From Arthrobacter rhizosphaerae (lineage in GTDB: Bacteria; Actinomycetota; Actinomycetes; Actinomycetales; Micrococcaceae), in contig NZ_JALLAN010000009.1 of the NCBI RefSeq assembly GCF_023062595.1, forward strand, positions 124,001 through 188,000: DNA of 64,000 bases, read 5' to 3'. The translations under genes and the position numbers were made by a program. Below, piece after piece: positions 6,943 to 14,745 of this stretch. Under the pieces are notes generated by a model. It was not told the DNA's origin and did no database searches. It saw only the letters and a list, made by a program, of their open reading frames with translations. The first letter of the stretch is position 1. Each line of letters starts with the position of its first letter.

Positions 6943-8868
6943 ATGGCATCCCAAGCCATTGCCCGAACCGGGCGCCCCCTGTCGCCGCTGCCCCTCGCGG
7001 CTGTCGTTATAGATGACCATTTCTGGTCGCCCAAACGTGACGTCGTGCGCAGCCGGACCTTGCCCCAGCAGGAAGAGCAGATGCGGAAAGGTGGTCAGTT
7101 TGAAGCACTGAAGCTGGCCTGGAAGGCCGGTGAACCTGAGCCACACATCTTCTGGGAAAGCGACGTCGCCAAATGGATCGAAGCAGCAAGCCACTGCCTG
7201 GCCACTTCCCCGGATCCGGAACTCGAGGCTGCAGTGGACGAGGCGATCGAGCTTCTGGACGGCGCCCAGCAGGAGGACGGTTACCTTAACGTCTACTTCA
7301 CTGTGGTTCGGCCTGGTGATCGGTTCACCGACTTGCGGGACGGGCACGAGCTGTACTGTGCCGGTCATCTTATTGAAGCCGGTGTTGCCCACTATCAGGC
7401 AACCGGCAAAACCAGTCTCCTGGGGATCGTCCGACGGTACGCCGACCTTATTGCCACGACATTCAGCCCTGGCGGGCCGTGTGAAGGCGGCTACGACGGG
7501 CATCCGGAAATCGAGCTCGCTCTGGTCAAGCTGTACCGTGCAACCGGGGAGCGCCGGTATCTCGAGCTGAGCCATCAGCTGATCACGAACCGGGGGCGGC
7601 AGCCGTTCTACTTCGACATTGAGTTGGAGCGCCGTGGCAACGAGGGCTACTTCGCCGGCTTCTTCCCGCAGCGGCCCGAGCAAGTCCAGCGTTTCCGGGA
7701 GTACAACCAGAGCCATAAGCCCGTCGCCATTCAGGACAAGGCGGTCGGGCATTCGGTACGGGCTGTTTACATGTATTCCGCTCTGACTGACCTTGCAGCC
7801 GAGTATGGTGACACCGAACTCGCCAAAGCATGCGACGTGCTCTGGGAGAACCTGACCAACAAAAAGCTCTACATCACCGGCGGCATCGGCTCGAACCACT
7901 CCATCGAGGGATTCGGCCCCGATTACGACCTCCCGAACGAAGATGCCTACGCTGAAACCTGCGCCGCCATCGGCCTTGTTCAGTGGGCCCAGAGGATGGC
8001 CAACACCCGTCACGACGGGCGCTACATCGACGTCCTGGAACGTGCCCTCTATAACGGCGTCTTAAGTGGCGCCTCAGCGGACGGAACGCGCTACTTTTAC
8101 GGCAATCCGCTTGCAAGCAGCGGCAATGTGCATCGTCAGGAATGGTTCGGCGTAGCCTGCTGCCCTCCCAACCTGGCCAGGCTCCTGAGTGAACTCGGGC
8201 GCTACGCATACTCCCTGGGGAGCAACGAAGCGTTAATCAACCTGTTCATCGCGGGCACCGCACGATTCACACTGGACGTTGGCGACATCACCCTCCGCCA
8301 GATAACCGACTACCCACGACACGGCAAAACGGAAATTATCGTGAGTACACCCCAGGCCGCCGAGTTCACCCTTTCCGTCCGTATCCCGTCTTGGAGCAAA
8401 CCGACGGTGACGCTCAACGGCCTGCCGCTGGACATCACGGGTGTCCGTAACGGTTATTTGTCCCTGACACGCACTTGGGATGACGGTGACACAGTGAGCC
8501 TGGACCTGAATCTTGCACCCCGACGGACGTGGGCCAACCCCAACATTGCCTCAACAACGGGCAAAGTGGCGCTGGCATGGGGGCCGCTTGTGTACTGCCT
8601 TGAAGGCGTCGATCACAACGTGCCCGTGCGCAGTATTACCCTGCCCCGATCCAGCGAGCTGAGGGCGGTCGCAGACGACCGCACCGGAGCCGTAACCCTT
8701 CACGCCGCTGCAACTGCCCTCAGTCCATCCCATGACGGGGAGCTTTATCCGACATCCCCGCCTGACGCGAAGCCAGTGGCGCTGACAGCCGTGCCTTATT
8801 TCTCCTGGGCGAACCGTGGCCAGGCAGACATGACCGTGTGGATCCATGAAACCGGCCTCCACACGTAG
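6943..8868 (+). CDS. GH127 family beta-L-arabinofuranosidase-like glycoside hydrolase
   Basis: A 641-residue cytoplasmic enzyme of the GH127 (DUF1680) family, which releases L-arabinofuranose from beta-arabinosides. The catalytic/zinc cluster of the characterised Bifidobacterium enzyme is recognisable: Glu and Cys in EDAYAETCAAIG and the adjacent cysteines in GVACCPPNLARLL. The first two-thirds form the (alpha/alpha)6 barrel and the rest are beta domains. ATG 6943 has AGAAGGA 9 nt upstream; no signal peptide is visible, so the substrate is presumably imported, although no sugar transporter is nearby. It is controlled by the divergent LacI protein through the repeats at 6882-6917. Confidence 0.92.
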   Translation: MASQAIARTGRPLSPLPLAAVVIDDHFWSPKRDVVRSRTLPQQEEQMRKGGQFEALKLAWKAGEPEPHIFWESDVAKWIEAASHCLATSPDPELEAAVDEAIELLDGAQQEDGYLNVYFTVVRPGDRFTDLRDGHELYCAGHLIEAGVAHYQATGKTSLLGIVRRYADLIATTFSPGGPCEGGYDGHPEIELALVKLYRATGERRYLELSHQLITNRGRQPFYFDIELERRGNEGYFAGFFPQRPEQVQRFREYNQSHKPVAIQDKAVGHSVRAVYMYSALTDLAAEYGDTELAKACDVLWENLTNKKLYITGGIGSNHSIEGFGPDYDLPNEDAYAETCAAIGLVQWAQRMANTRHDGRYIDVLERALYNGVLSGASADGTRYFYGNPLASSGNVHRQEWFGVACCPPNLARLLSELGRYAYSLGSNEALINLFIAGTARFTLDVGDITLRQITDYPRHGKTEIIVSTPQAAEFTLSVRIPSWSKPTVTLNGLPLDITGVRNGYLSLTRTWDDGDTVSLDLNLAPRRTWANPNIASTTGKVALAWGPLVYCLEGVDHNVPVRSITLPRSSELRAVADDRTGAVTLHAAATALSPSHDGELYPTSPPDAKPVALTAVPYFSWANRGQADMTVWIHETGLHT

Positions 8869-8879
8869 AAGGATAAGGA

Positions 8880-8908
8880 GGTGCGGGCCTCCGGGAAGAA
8901 CCCGCACC
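8880..8908. terminator. Hairpin after the GH127 gene
   Basis: GGTGCGGG (8880-8887) pairs with CCCGCACC (8901-8908), 11 bp after the GH127 stop. No T-tract follows on the plus strand. Confidence 0.5.
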
Positions 8909-8911
8909 AAC

Positions 8912-9390
8912 CCTATTTGTTCTGACCGCATGGTCCACTGCTGGTTGGTCTGGCTGCTGCAGCTCCAGATCACCACGCGGGAGCCATTTGCAGTACTGGC
9001 CTGATTTACATCCAGGCATTTGCCCGACTGCTGCCCGACAAGCTCCCGGGTGACCTGGTTATAGGTCCACTTCTGGTTGGCGCCTCCCGTGCAGGACCAT
9101 TGCTGCACGACGGCGCCGTTGGAGGTTGACTGGCCTTTGACGTCCAGGCACTTGCCGGAGTGGGCATTGACGAGCTGCCCAGAGGAGTCGAGAGTCCAGT
9201 TCTGGTTCATGCCGCCATCGCAGGTGTAGATATCAACCACTGCACCATCCCGGGTATCGAAGCCGAAGAGGTCCAGGCATTTACCGGATTGCGCCCCGAG
9301 GAGGGTCTTCGCCTGCGGCCGGAGCTCAGCCACAAGCTGCTTGGCCAGATCAACCGAACCACCCACCTGCAGGGCGATGTCCTGGCCTCA
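8912..9390 (-). pseudogene. Ricin-type beta-trefoil lectin (CBM13) domain remnant
   Basis: The minus-strand frame encodes three successive beta-trefoil repeats ending in the QxW motif: GMNQNWTLDSS, GANQKWTYNQV and TNQQWTMRSE, each preceded by SGKCLDV or a similar motif. This is one complete ricin B-type carbohydrate-binding domain as found at the C-terminus of secreted actinobacterial glycosidases. No catalytic domain or signal peptide is present: the frame is closed by a stop near 9388-9390. At the other end it runs on without a stop through the GH127 terminator into that gene's antisense strand. I read it as the leftover tail of a deleted secreted hydrolase next to the arabinosidase. Confidence 0.75.
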
Positions 9391-9491
9391 GAACTCATTT
9401 CACGGCGTTCCATGGGCCGTGCCGCAGGAACGCTCAGCAAGCTCTAAATGCGGATGCTTCCGTAACGCCCGTCTTGTGCGACGCTGGTTGC

Positions 9492-9914
9492 ATGGATCTT
9501 GAGGTGTTGCCCGCGCTCACGATTCCCACCTCGGAACTCAGCTGGCGGTTCTCGCGTTCCTCCGGGCCTGGCGGTCAACACGTCAACACTTCCGATAGCC
9601 GCGTTGAACTCTCGTGGAACGTCGCCGCTTCTGCTGTGCTTTCGGACGCTCAACGCCTGATGCTGCTTACACGTCTCGAGCGACGCCTCGTCGACGGCGT
9701 GATCACCGTGACCGCTTCCGAGCGGCGCTCTCAGCTGCGCAATCGAGAGATCGCATTGACCAAGCTTTCCGACCTCGTAGCGGAAGGCCTTGCTCCCGAG
9801 GCAGTTCCCCGCCGGGCAACCAAACCCACGCGGGCATCGAACCGGCGGCGGCTGGCCGCAAAGGAACACCGCTCGACCACGAAGCAGCAACGGAAGCGGC
9901 CATCGGCAGAGTAG
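9492..9914 (+). CDS. arfB: Alternative ribosome-rescue peptidyl-tRNA hydrolase ArfB
   Basis: A 140-residue release-factor-like protein with the universal GGQ hydrolysis motif at residues 27-29 (RSSGPGGQHVNTSDSRVEL). It ends in a basic, disordered tail (RRRLAAKEHRSTTKQQRKR) that in ArfB/YaeJ/ICT1 enters the empty mRNA channel of stalled ribosomes. It lacks the codon-recognition domains of RF1/RF2, and the length matches the family. I chose the ATG at 9492, though an upstream TTG at 9474 is in frame. It acts in non-stop ribosome rescue independently of its neighbours. Confidence 0.93.
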   Translation: MDLEVLPALTIPTSELSWRFSRSSGPGGQHVNTSDSRVELSWNVAASAVLSDAQRLMLLTRLERRLVDGVITVTASERRSQLRNREIALTKLSDLVAEGLAPEAVPRRATKPTRASNRRRLAAKEHRSTTKQQRKRPSAE

Positions 9915-10084
9915 GCCGGGTGCACGTTGGGAATAGAAACTGAGGACACTCGGTTATGAGCATAGTCACCATTTCTCGAGCGGATTGTTTTGTTCATTCC
10001 ACCCGGCAAAAACCGGTCAACGGTGGCAGATCAATCTCCGCAGCGGCTGCTGCGGAGACAACTTATAACCAGAAAGTTCGTGAT

Positions 10085-10792
10085 ATGCCTTCACTCAATG
10101 GAGCAGTCGTCCTGGTCACCGGAGCAAACGGCGGCATCGGAACCCACTTCGTGCACGATGCCCTCCCCCGCGGCGCCAGCAAGGTTTACGCCACTGCCCG
10201 TACCCCGCGTACCTGGGATGACGAGCGCATAGTCCCGCTCACGCTCGACGTTACCGACCCCGCTTCCATTCAGGCCGCTGTCGAGGCCGCAGGCGACGTC
10301 AATGTGTTGATCAACAATGCCGGCGCCTCCCCGGCCAGCTTCGGCATCCTTACGCACACCGATGAGGAAATCCGGAACAACGTGGAGACGAACTTCCTCG
10401 GCCCGCTGTTTCTCGCCCGCGCATTCGCACCGATCCTGTCAGCGCAGAACGACTCCGTCATCATCGACATCCATTCGGCAATGAGCTGGTACGCCGTAGG
10501 TGGCATCTACAGCGCCACCAAGGCTGCCCTCTGGTCGGCCACCAACTCGCTGCGCCTGGAACTCGCCCCCGAAGGAGTCCACGTGGTGGGCGTCCACGTC
10601 GGGTGGGTCGACACTGCCATGGCCGCGCACAGCACCGATCCCAAAACGGATCCGGCCGATCTTGTACGCACAGTATTGAATGCCGTCGAAGCCGGCCAGT
10701 ACGAGGTTCTCGCCGACGAGCTGTCCGTGCAGCTCAAGGCCGGTCTCAGTGCACCCCTCGAGGCTCTGTACCCCCAACTGGCTCAAGCCTAG
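10085..10792 (+). CDS. SDR family oxidoreductase
   Basis: A 235-residue classical short-chain dehydrogenase. The cofactor motif VTGANGGIGTHF is at the N-terminus, NNAG near residue 77, and the catalytic YSATK near residue 142 after a serine in DIHSAMSW. Arg after ATART and no acidic residue at the end of strand 2 suggest NADP(H). The start at 10085 fits the family; an in-frame ATG at 9956 would add 43 unrelated residues. The gene is monocistronic, closed by the hairpin at 10804-10836. Substrate unknown. Confidence 0.9.
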   Translation: MPSLNGAVVLVTGANGGIGTHFVHDALPRGASKVYATARTPRTWDDERIVPLTLDVTDPASIQAAVEAAGDVNVLINNAGASPASFGILTHTDEEIRNNVETNFLGPLFLARAFAPILSAQNDSVIIDIHSAMSWYAVGGIYSATKAALWSATNSLRLELAPEGVHVVGVHVGWVDTAMAAHSTDPKTDPADLVRTVLNAVEAGQYEVLADELSVQLKAGLSAPLEALYPQLAQA

Positions 10793-10803
10793 GAATACTG
10801 ACG

Positions 10804-10836
10804 GCCGTGGTCATGATTCGCGCCCATGACCACGGC
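10804..10836. terminator. Bidirectional terminator hairpin
   Basis: GCCGTGGTCATG (10804-10815) pairs perfectly with CATGACCACGGC (10825-10836) around a 9-nt loop, between the converging SDR and DHFR-like genes. It is followed by ACAAAATTCTTC on the plus strand. Confidence 0.75.
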
Positions 10837-10846
10837 ACAAAATTCT

Positions 10847-11479
10847 TCAATCGGTGCCGCTGCCCGGCGGACCGGTGAGGACTGTGGGGATGTACTCGAG
10901 CAGTTGGAGCCGGCCGTCGAAGGTCCTGCTGTCCACCATCTCAAGGGCGACGTCGGGATAGCCGTCATAGATCCGCTCCCGGCCGGTGCTGCCCGTGATG
11001 ACCGGGAATACGACCAGCCGGAACCTGTCCACGAGGCCAGCAGTCAGCAATGACCGGCAGAGGCTGAGGCTGCCGAGGGTGCTCAAGGGTTTGGTCCCGG
11101 TCCGTTTCAGCTCCGCCACAGCCTCGACGGCGTCCCCAGTGACCAGCTCAGAGTTCGGCCAGGTCAGCGGCGCTTGGAGGGTGGAGGAGAATACGATCTT
11201 GGGCACGGCTGCAAGGCCGGTCAGGCTGGCGCCCTCGGTTTCGGAGAATGCCGAGTCCTCAGCCGCGGCCTGCTCTGACATGCCGGACATCAGCCGATAG
11301 GTGTTGGCTCCGAAAAGGAAGGTGTAGTTTTTCTCCGCTTCTTGCTTGAGCCAAGCCAGGTATTCAGGCCCTTCGAGGCCCCACCAACCCGGCCACCCCT
11401 CCGCCGAGGCATATCCGTCCAGGGAGATGATGAGATCGACCATCAGCTCCGATGATGCATCCGCCGTTGCCTCGCCCAT
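10847..11479 (-). CDS. Dihydrofolate reductase family protein (RibD C-terminal-like)
   Basis: A 210-residue protein of the RibD_C/DHFR-like superfamily, typified by LMVDLIISLDGYASAEGWPG near the N-terminus and LSLCRSLLTAGLVDRFRLVVFPVITGSTGRERIYDG in the second half. These small reductases are common in Arthrobacter, and most have no known substrate; they are distinct from the essential FolA. ATG 11479 has GAGGAGA 6 nt upstream, which decides the start over an in-frame codon 13 residues earlier. It resembles the other DHFR-like gene at 13992-14606, which has a different sequence. Confidence 0.88.
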   Translation of the reverse strand: MGEATADASSELMVDLIISLDGYASAEGWPGWWGLEGPEYLAWLKQEAEKNYTFLFGANTYRLMSGMSEQAAAEDSAFSETEGASLTGLAAVPKIVFSSTLQAPLTWPNSELVTGDAVEAVAELKRTGTKPLSTLGSLSLCRSLLTAGLVDRFRLVVFPVITGSTGRERIYDGYPDVALEMVDSRTFDGRLQLLEYIPTVLTGPPGSGTD

Positions 11480-11546
11480 GGCTATCTCCTCGCTCTTAAT
11501 CGACGCCGGCCCGTACATCCGTGCGTCATTCCCACTTATTGATTAC

Positions 11547-13055
11547 TCATCCAGCAGACTGGGAGTCCGCGTCCGCCGTTGGCTTCGCCTCGGCTGCTGC
11601 CTTCGCATACGAGGCCGAAACCCGGCGGTAGACCGGGGTCAGGAAGGCCAGCAACGCGGCCACTACCATGATGATCCCTGCGATCAGGAACACCAGGGCG
11701 ATGCCGCGGGAGACGCCCTCGCCCAGCAGCGGGGCCAACTGGGTGGCGCCGTCGTCGGACCGCGCGTACGGGATGATCCAAAACTGGGCGATCGGCGCGA
11801 TGAGGAACGCGGTGATTGGCGCTGCGGCGGACTCGAACGCCATGGCGAATCCGAACACCCGGCCCTGCCGTTGAAGCGGCACCACCTGTTGGATGACCGT
11901 CTGCTCGGCAGCCTCCACGACAGGGATAAGAACCAGGTACAACCAGATGCCTGCGATGTACAGCCATGCCCACTCCCGCACTGTGAATACAGCACCGAGG
12001 ACCCCCATGACGACCACCGCGAAAAGCATGGTGCGCAACGGGTTGGCTCCAAGCCCGAACTTACCCACCAGCGCTCCGCCGATGATGAAGCCGGTGGACC
12101 CCAGCGCGAAGACGGCTCCCCAGATTTCAACCGGGAACATCTCCAGGCCATAGGGATCCATCAGCGCCATGTAGACGCCACCGATGAAGTTGTTGAATGT
12201 GGAGAACAGGATCAGCGCGAAGAGTCCGGCGATGGCCAACACGGCGGCGATGGAACCCCGCAGGTCGAACGCGCCGTGCGCGTCGGTGGTGGCCACCCGC
12301 ACTTCCTCGGGCATGCGCAGGGTGAGCAGATGCGCGAAGGCCAGTATCGTGAGCACCACGGCGACGACCACCGTCCAGCCCATGCCCAGCAACCCGATGG
12401 ACAGTCCGGAGAGCACCGAGGTGACAATAAAGGCCAGCCCCTGCACCATGCCAACCATACCGTTGGCGTTGGCCCGCCTGTCCGGATCGATGAGGATGGT
12501 GACAATGGTGGAAAGTGCCACGTTGCGCATGTTCTCAACCACGGCGCCGACGAGGATGATCAGCGTGAAGAGCCAGAACCACGGCTGTGTCAGGTCCAGC
12601 AGCTGCGCCGTTGGTGTCAGCAGGAACATCACTCCGGACAGCACGAACATCACCAGGGTGAAACCCGCGGCGAACCGCATCACGGCAAGTTTGCGGTATC
12701 GGTCCACGAACGTGCCGAAGCTGATGCTGGAAAGGGCAATCAGCAGCATATATGCACCGCCGACTACCCCAGTGGCGATTACGTTGCGCGTTTCCAGGTA
12801 CACCCAGAACGTCAGCGCGAACCACAAGTAGCTCGTCGTGATGTTGGCCAGGGCTGTGTTCACCAGGATCCCGGCGAAGGTGCGGGAACGCTGTTCCGGA
12901 CTTCGCAGCGAAGTGTCGACGGCGTCCGGATCAGTTAAGTGCGGGGATTCACCGTCCTCGACCTGCGTCGAAGTCAGGGCCGATTCCTCAGGGAGGACAC
13001 GGTCGCTTTCTGGAGCTTCAGCGGCCTTGTTCCGGGCCGGTTCCTGCTCGGTCAT
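11547..13055 (-). CDS. MFS transporter
   Basis: A 502-residue major facilitator with about 12 predicted membrane helices, a roughly 55-residue acidic N-terminal cytoplasmic tail, and a short charged C-terminal tail. The motif between helices 2 and 3 reads GTFVDRYRKLAVMR, matching the MFS GxxxDRxGR pattern. The start at 13055 (MTEQEPARNK) is preferred over one 18 codons upstream. Relatives are annotated as enterobactin/macrolide-type exporters, but substrate cannot be inferred. It is not clearly linked to its neighbours. Confidence 0.9.
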   Translation of the reverse strand: MTEQEPARNKAAEAPESDRVLPEESALTSTQVEDGESPHLTDPDAVDTSLRSPEQRSRTFAGILVNTALANITTSYLWFALTFWVYLETRNVIATGVVGGAYMLLIALSSISFGTFVDRYRKLAVMRFAAGFTLVMFVLSGVMFLLTPTAQLLDLTQPWFWLFTLIILVGAVVENMRNVALSTIVTILIDPDRRANANGMVGMVQGLAFIVTSVLSGLSIGLLGMGWTVVVAVVLTILAFAHLLTLRMPEEVRVATTDAHGAFDLRGSIAAVLAIAGLFALILFSTFNNFIGGVYMALMDPYGLEMFPVEIWGAVFALGSTGFIIGGALVGKFGLGANPLRTMLFAVVVMGVLGAVFTVREWAWLYIAGIWLYLVLIPVVEAAEQTVIQQVVPLQRQGRVFGFAMAFESAAAPITAFLIAPIAQFWIIPYARSDDGATQLAPLLGEGVSRGIALVFLIAGIIMVVAALLAFLTPVYRRVSASYAKAAAEAKPTADADSQSAG

Positions 13056-13282
13056 GCGTCCCAGTGTAGTGACAACCACGAAGGGCCGACAGGGTCCGGA
13101 CCTGACCAAAATTTATCCGGGGTAGGGTAATCAACCTCACAGCCGGCTCTGCTTACGGCCCGCCTTGGGCAGCGCAATGTGGACACAGTTTCCTATTTCG
13201 CCAGAGACCCAGCAAGCTAGATAGGGGCTCAGTTCAGGTGCGATCGTGACGCACCCCCGCAGCGCAGAAAGGCCCACAAGCC

Positions 13283-13963
13283 GTGGCAAGACCAGAACGG
13301 TCACACAATCCGTTGGTTCGCAAGTTCCTCAGGGGCAGCCCCAAGAACCATTCGGCTGCGAGAGGCCTCGGCGAGTTAAAACCTGTTGAACCGGCCGCTC
13401 GACGGAACGGGATGCCAGTCCTCGGCGAGGATCAGGTCTATGTGATCAAGTACGGAACGGATTACCACAGGGCGTGGTGCCGGGTTGTCGCCGAAGCATG
13501 GGACCAGGCACCCAGGGGCCTGCGCGTGACCCTGTTCGCTGACGTCGGCGAGCGAAACGGGTGCACGGGATGCGACGCGATCATGAAGAAGATCTCCTCG
13601 GTGCAGGAAAACGAAGGGCAACCCCACCCCTCACTGCAACTCCCGCCGTCGGACGCCTTGATCCCATTGAAAGTCATCGGGGTTGCCCATGGAATCCTGT
13701 TCCTGGCGGCAGGGCAGGAACATCAGGAACGCCTTAACGAGACCGCGGTGGAACCCGCCACCCCTCTGTCCGTGGACGGACGGCGTGACGGCATGGTGGT
13801 ACGGCTGGATGCCACCCGCACCGAACCACTCCTGGTTGTCCAGTTGGATCCGCGGGCCACGGTAACGGACGGGCCGTACCAGATGCACCTGCGTCGCCCA
13901 CTCCAGCGGTCGGCCACCAAACCCTATGCCGTTGAGTCCGTCGAACCGGCACCACGGGCGTAG
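13283..13963 (+). CDS. Hypothetical protein
   Basis: A 226-residue soluble protein that I do not recognise. GTG at 13283 is preceded by AGAAAGG. The N-terminal 35 residues are basic and probably disordered. The central part (EDQVYVIKYGTDYHRAWCRVVAEAWD ... LRVTLFADVGERNGCTGCDAIMKK) has a CxxC pair. The C-terminal half repeats beta-rich stretches around DGRRDGMVVRLDATRTEPLLVVQLDP. Codon use and GC content resemble neighbouring real genes. No signal peptide or membrane segment is seen, and no function can be offered. Confidence 0.7.
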   Translation: MARPERSHNPLVRKFLRGSPKNHSAARGLGELKPVEPAARRNGMPVLGEDQVYVIKYGTDYHRAWCRVVAEAWDQAPRGLRVTLFADVGERNGCTGCDAIMKKISSVQENEGQPHPSLQLPPSDALIPLKVIGVAHGILFLAAGQEHQERLNETAVEPATPLSVDGRRDGMVVRLDATRTEPLLVVQLDPRATVTDGPYQMHLRRPLQRSATKPYAVESVEPAPRA

Positions 13964-13970
13964 GACTTCA

Positions 13971-13986
13971 TCGGGGCCAACCCCGA
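13971..13986. terminator. Short convergent hairpin
   Basis: TCGGGG-CCAA-CCCCGA lies between the converging hypothetical gene and the DHFR-like gene. It is a short 6-bp stem without a T-tract. Confidence 0.35.
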
Positions 13987-13991
13987 GGCCG

Positions 13992-14606
13992 CTACCCCTG
14001 GCTGATATCGACGCCCGTGATCGGCGAACCTGCGCGTTCATAGACAAGAGAGACTGCGCCCTTCGGGAACGCCTTCGGCGGCTGCGCGAACCGGAACGCC
14101 GCCGGGACACCGGTGCCGTCCGCGAATAACCGCTTGCCTGATCCGAAGGTGAGCGGATAGAGAAAGAGGTTCAGCCGGTCGACGAGGTCAGCCTCGAGCA
14201 GCGACCGTGCGAGATGCCCGCTGCCGATCACGTGGATGTCCTCAAACCGCTCCTTCACAGCCGCCACCTCCGCCACGTCCGGCAGCGCAGTCGTGCCTTC
14301 CCATTTCGGCTCGGTGAGGGAACGTGAGACGACGAACTTAGGCAGCGCGTTGAATGTCACCGCAATCGGGTCGTCACCGCCCCTGGTGGGCCAGAATCCG
14401 GCGAAGATGTCGTAGGTTTTGCGTCCGAGCAGGAGGGCGTCCATGCGGTTGATGCCGGCGCCGATCGCCTCTCCGGTCTCGTCGTCGAAATAGGCGCCCT
14501 GCCAACCCCCGAATTCGAAGCCGCCCTCGCGATCCTCATCGGGACCGCCGGGCGCCTGATACACGCCGTCGAGGGTGATGAACAGGTCAACGGAGAGGAT
14601 TCCCAT
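13992..14606 (-). CDS. Dihydrofolate reductase family protein
   Basis: A 204-residue RibD_C/DHFR-like protein. The N-terminus (ILSVDLFITLDGVYQAPGGPDEDREGGFEFGGWQ) and the middle DALLLGRKTYDIFAGFWP ... DIHVIGSGHLARSLLEADLVDRLNLFLYPLTFGSGKRLF are highly typical of the family, including the NADPH-binding GSGxLARxLL loop. ATG 14606 follows AAGGAG by 8 nt. Such proteins often occur as stand-alone accessory reductases, and the natural substrate is unknown. It is the second family member within 4 kb. Confidence 0.92.
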   Translation of the reverse strand: MGILSVDLFITLDGVYQAPGGPDEDREGGFEFGGWQGAYFDDETGEAIGAGINRMDALLLGRKTYDIFAGFWPTRGGDDPIAVTFNALPKFVVSRSLTEPKWEGTTALPDVAEVAAVKERFEDIHVIGSGHLARSLLEADLVDRLNLFLYPLTFGSGKRLFADGTGVPAAFRFAQPPKAFPKGAVSLVYERAGSPITGVDISQG

Positions 14607-14745
14607 GGTGTGCTCCTTCACGTGAACGGCGACCCGGTGCCGCCTCTGCCTGCGCGGGTCGATCCGGTGTCCTGAATCGACATCTTGAGTGCCAGATTAG
14701 CGACGAACGCCCGGCAGGTCGAGAGATTTGCTCGCTAGACCGTGG

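Noticed and set aside
8551..8911. Extension of the ricin-lectin frame into the GH127 antisense strand
   Set aside because: The trefoil domain ends at the third QxW repeat; the remainder only mirrors the GH127 gene and crosses its terminator.
11346..12938. 530-codon open frame on the plus strand opposite the MFS gene
   Set aside because: Composition is His/Gln/Arg/Gly-rich, as expected for the antisense of a membrane protein, and the minus strand encodes a clear MFS family member.
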